The notes beneath the pieces are model-generated. The model was not told where the DNA came from and searched no databases. It saw nothing but the letters and a program-made list of their open reading frames with translations. A stretch of 64,000 nucleotides of DNA from Brachyhypopomus gauderio (lineage: Eukaryota > Chordata > Actinopteri > Gymnotiformes > Hypopomidae). This document shows positions 62,076-64,000 of the stretch, piece after piece. Position numbers and translations under genes: made by a program. The stretch covers positions 21,319,869 through 21,383,868 of the forward strand of contig NC_135223.1 of NCBI RefSeq assembly GCF_052324685.1, read 5' to 3'. How positions within the stretch are numbered: the first letter of the stretch is position 1; every line of letters starts with the position of its first letter.

Positions 62076-62760
62076 TATACTACTTGAATAACAACCAGAA
62101 TCCTCCAGGGTGAGTCTGTATTCTCCACTCATTTATAGCCAAGACTAGCCTGCAACCAAACTAGTGCTACTTGTCAATTTATTGACACAGACACCAACAT
62201 ACCTGGCACAAAAGGATCATCCTTTGTCATCACCCTTTCACCTTCATGCATTATTGCAGGAGTTTATTTCATTATCTTCAAGATATGTAAGCTTTATTTT
62301 GTAGAAACAAAGAATGTCTGCTGATCAGTTTGTTGAACACTATCAGACCATCAGAATTAAGGATTTGTTACCAATGAGTACTGTATTAATTACATATCTG
62401 TTTGCATCGCCAATTGTTGCTGTCACATCATTGCAATTAGAAAACCACAGACAAATTTCTACATTCTGGGAACATTATAACCTACTGGAATTAATTTTAT
62501 GATTTTAAACATCTACTTTTGCATATACCAACTGTTTCCTCCTCCATCAAATTCAGAAGTTTTTTGCAAGCACAGCCATTGAAGGACCTCTGTCTGAAAC
62601 CTGTCCTGTTTCTCTGGAAGGTACTCTGCGGTTACTCACCTGCTGAAGTGAAGCAACATCATACCAACACTTCCTCTTCTCTCATTTATCTTAGACATTT
62701 AAGAACGAATCCATTATTAAGTCAAAATCCACAAATAAGTAGACTTTTACTTTGAAGGTC
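62076..62760. other. Intergenic DNA upstream of gpn2; no gene seen
   Basis: The short open frames at 62314-62502 and 62519-62755 have no recognised family and no splice context. Confidence 0.5.
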
Positions 62761-62772
62761 GAGTAATATGAC

Positions 62773-62780
62773 CCGGAAGT
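62773..62780 (+). promoter_or_regulatory. ETS site, gpn2 promoter candidate
   Basis: CCGGAAGT is a full ETS/GABP consensus about 243 bp upstream of the gpn2 ATG. It is the only strong promoter word in this AT-rich stretch, and ETS sites are common in housekeeping promoters. Confidence 0.5.
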
Positions 62781-63022
62781 CATTATTATTGCGAGTGTTC
62801 ATGTTGTATCTGTTGAGAGTGATGTTGGTTAGCTAGCTCATGTCTTGGTTTACTGAGATTAAATGTTGCTTTTTTATTTTTCGTTAATTTCACTGTGAAG
62901 TTTCATTGCCTTTCTTTGCGCCTGATAATTGCTGTTGTTATGTTTCACAAATCCTGCGTAGATTCGCCTCGTTCGTGTTTTTGTTAGCCCTCTTCTGTGT
63001 GGCTGTGAATCTAGGGTTGAAC

Positions 63023-63691
63023 ATGTCCTCCCAACATCAGGAGATATCTCCATGTTTTGGTCAGGTTCTTATTGGGCCACCCGGCTCGGGTAAAACAACC
63101 TACTGCCGTGGCATGCAAGAGTTCTTGAACCATCTTGGACGCAAAGTCGTAGTGATAAACCTCGACCCTGCAAACGAAAGACTTCCATATCAGTGTGCAG
63201 TGGACATATCGGAGCTTGTTACCCTTGATGATGTGATGGAGGGTTTGAAGCTAGGCCCTAATGGTGGCCTTATCTATTGTATGGAGTACTTAACCACCAA
63301 TTTGGACTGGTTAGAGGGTAAACTGAAGGAACATCGTGACTGCTACTTCCTCTTCGACTGCCCTGGCCAGGTGGAACTCTACACCCACCACAGTTCAATC
63401 AGAAGTATATTTGCCAAGCTGGCAAAATGGAATTTCAGGGTGAGTAAAAAAAATGACATTTAAACTGCTCAGGTAAATCTCCTAATGTCTTAAATCACTG
63501 ATGCTTCAACACTGGCTCTCATTCGTGACTCTAGCTGACTGCAGTGCATCTGGTGGACTCTCATTATTGTGCTGACCCAGCCAAGTTCATATCTGTTCTC
63601 TGCACCTCCTTATCCACCATGCTTCATGTAGAACTGCCTCATGTCAACGTTCTGTCTAAAATGGACCTTATTGAGCAGTATGGGAAGCTGG
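63023..63691 (+). CDS. gpn2: GPN-loop GTPase 2, 5' part (runs off window)
   Basis: GPN2 is a cytoplasmic GPN-loop GTPase, implicated with GPN1/GPN3 in assembly and nuclear import of RNA polymerase II and III. Exon 1 is 63023-63439 (139 codons), and exon 2 is 63535-63691, ending in phase 1 at GTGAGT. P-loop GPPGSGKT is at residues 18-25, LDPAN at 47-51, the diagnostic GPN insert GPNGG at 78-82, DCPG at 112-115 and SKMD at 180-183. About 191 residues of roughly 310 are present; no later exon was found up to 64000. The ATG at 63023 (A at -3) was chosen because it aligns with family starts. An in-frame ATG at 62906 would add 39 hydrophobic residues not seen in the family. Confidence 0.95.
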
Positions 63692-64000
63692 GTGAGTATT
63701 TAATATGGTTTTGCAATTTGTGTGCCAGAATGGGAATACACATTCTGATTTGTTAAATACATTTTATAGAGAGAGAGAAAGAGAGAGAGAGGTTAGACCA
63801 TCACACTTTGAGGGACAGTGTTGATCTGTACATGCTAATTATATAAGGTGATTAAAAATCAAAGACATGATTCTTCTGTTAAATTCTGCTGCCTCCCTTA
63901 AACATATCATCTATGAATGTGACATGATTAGTGTAACTGCACTTGCTAGTTTCAGCCTATATCAAAGCAAGCAGAGATTGTCCTAAGAAATTCACTGTTT
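63692..64000 (+). other. gpn2 intron 2 (partial)
   Basis: This is intron sequence with a (GA)n tract at about 63771-63791. No exon resembling the next GPN2 segment (AFNLDYY in human, from memory) is present. Confidence 0.7.

Noticed and set aside
62906..63022. Upstream in-frame ATG extending gpn2 by 39 residues
   Set aside because: The extension is hydrophobic and absent from the family. The ATG at 63023 matches the usual distance to the P-loop and has A at -3.

Overview
This is nuclear DNA of a vertebrate, almost certainly a ray-finned (teleost) fish. It has multi-exon genes with GT-AG introns, an intact Tc1-type transposon, several hAT-type miniature elements, tRNA-derived SINEs and long dinucleotide microsatellites. 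No bacterial, organellar or viral gene was seen. The species cannot be fixed from the sequence.

Layout. (1) At 1.8-1.9 kb lies the first coding exon of an R-spondin gene, best called rspo1, on the minus strand. Its remaining exons lie left of the window. (2) From about 2.3 to 45 kb is a gene desert of some 43 kb. It holds scattered repeats: a complete Tc1 transposon with an open 344-codon transposase (15.75-17.37 kb), a broken second Tc1 (23.1-23.7 kb), hAT MITEs with 8-bp target duplications (18.4, 20.0, 25.3 and 34.4 kb), a palindromic element (26.1 kb), a 43-bp minisatellite (30.1 kb), SINEs (33.8 and 36.0 kb), a LINE-like tail (11.5 kb) and a three-copy repeat family (19.6, 27.5 and 42.1 kb). 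(3) From 45 to 64 kb is a compact gene block: gnl2 (+, 16 coding exons, 731 aa), dnali1 (-, 6 coding exons, 254 aa), snip1 (+, 4 coding exons, 362 aa) and the 5' part of gpn2 (+, 2 exons, running off the right edge).

All exon borders were set by hand from splice signals, reading-frame phase and remembered family sequences. In each finished model the exon lengths sum to an open frame. The genes are housekeeping or ciliary: GNL2 acts in large-subunit ribosome assembly, SNIP1 in splicing and signalling, GPN2 in RNA polymerase assembly, and DNALI1 in ciliary inner dynein arms. They do not form one pathway. Their proximity reflects conserved synteny: rspo1, gnl2, dnali1 and snip1 are also neighbours in human. 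gpn2 next to snip1 and the orientation of rspo1 differ from the human arrangement as I remember it.

Points most worth checking: the 5' splice site of snip1 intron 1 is the first GT of a roughly 47-unit GT repeat; an RFX X-box lies about 110 bp upstream of the dnali1 start codon; the Tc1 element looks structurally complete; and a hAT MITE carries an exact 166-bp tandem duplication. I found no convincing new multi-gene system.
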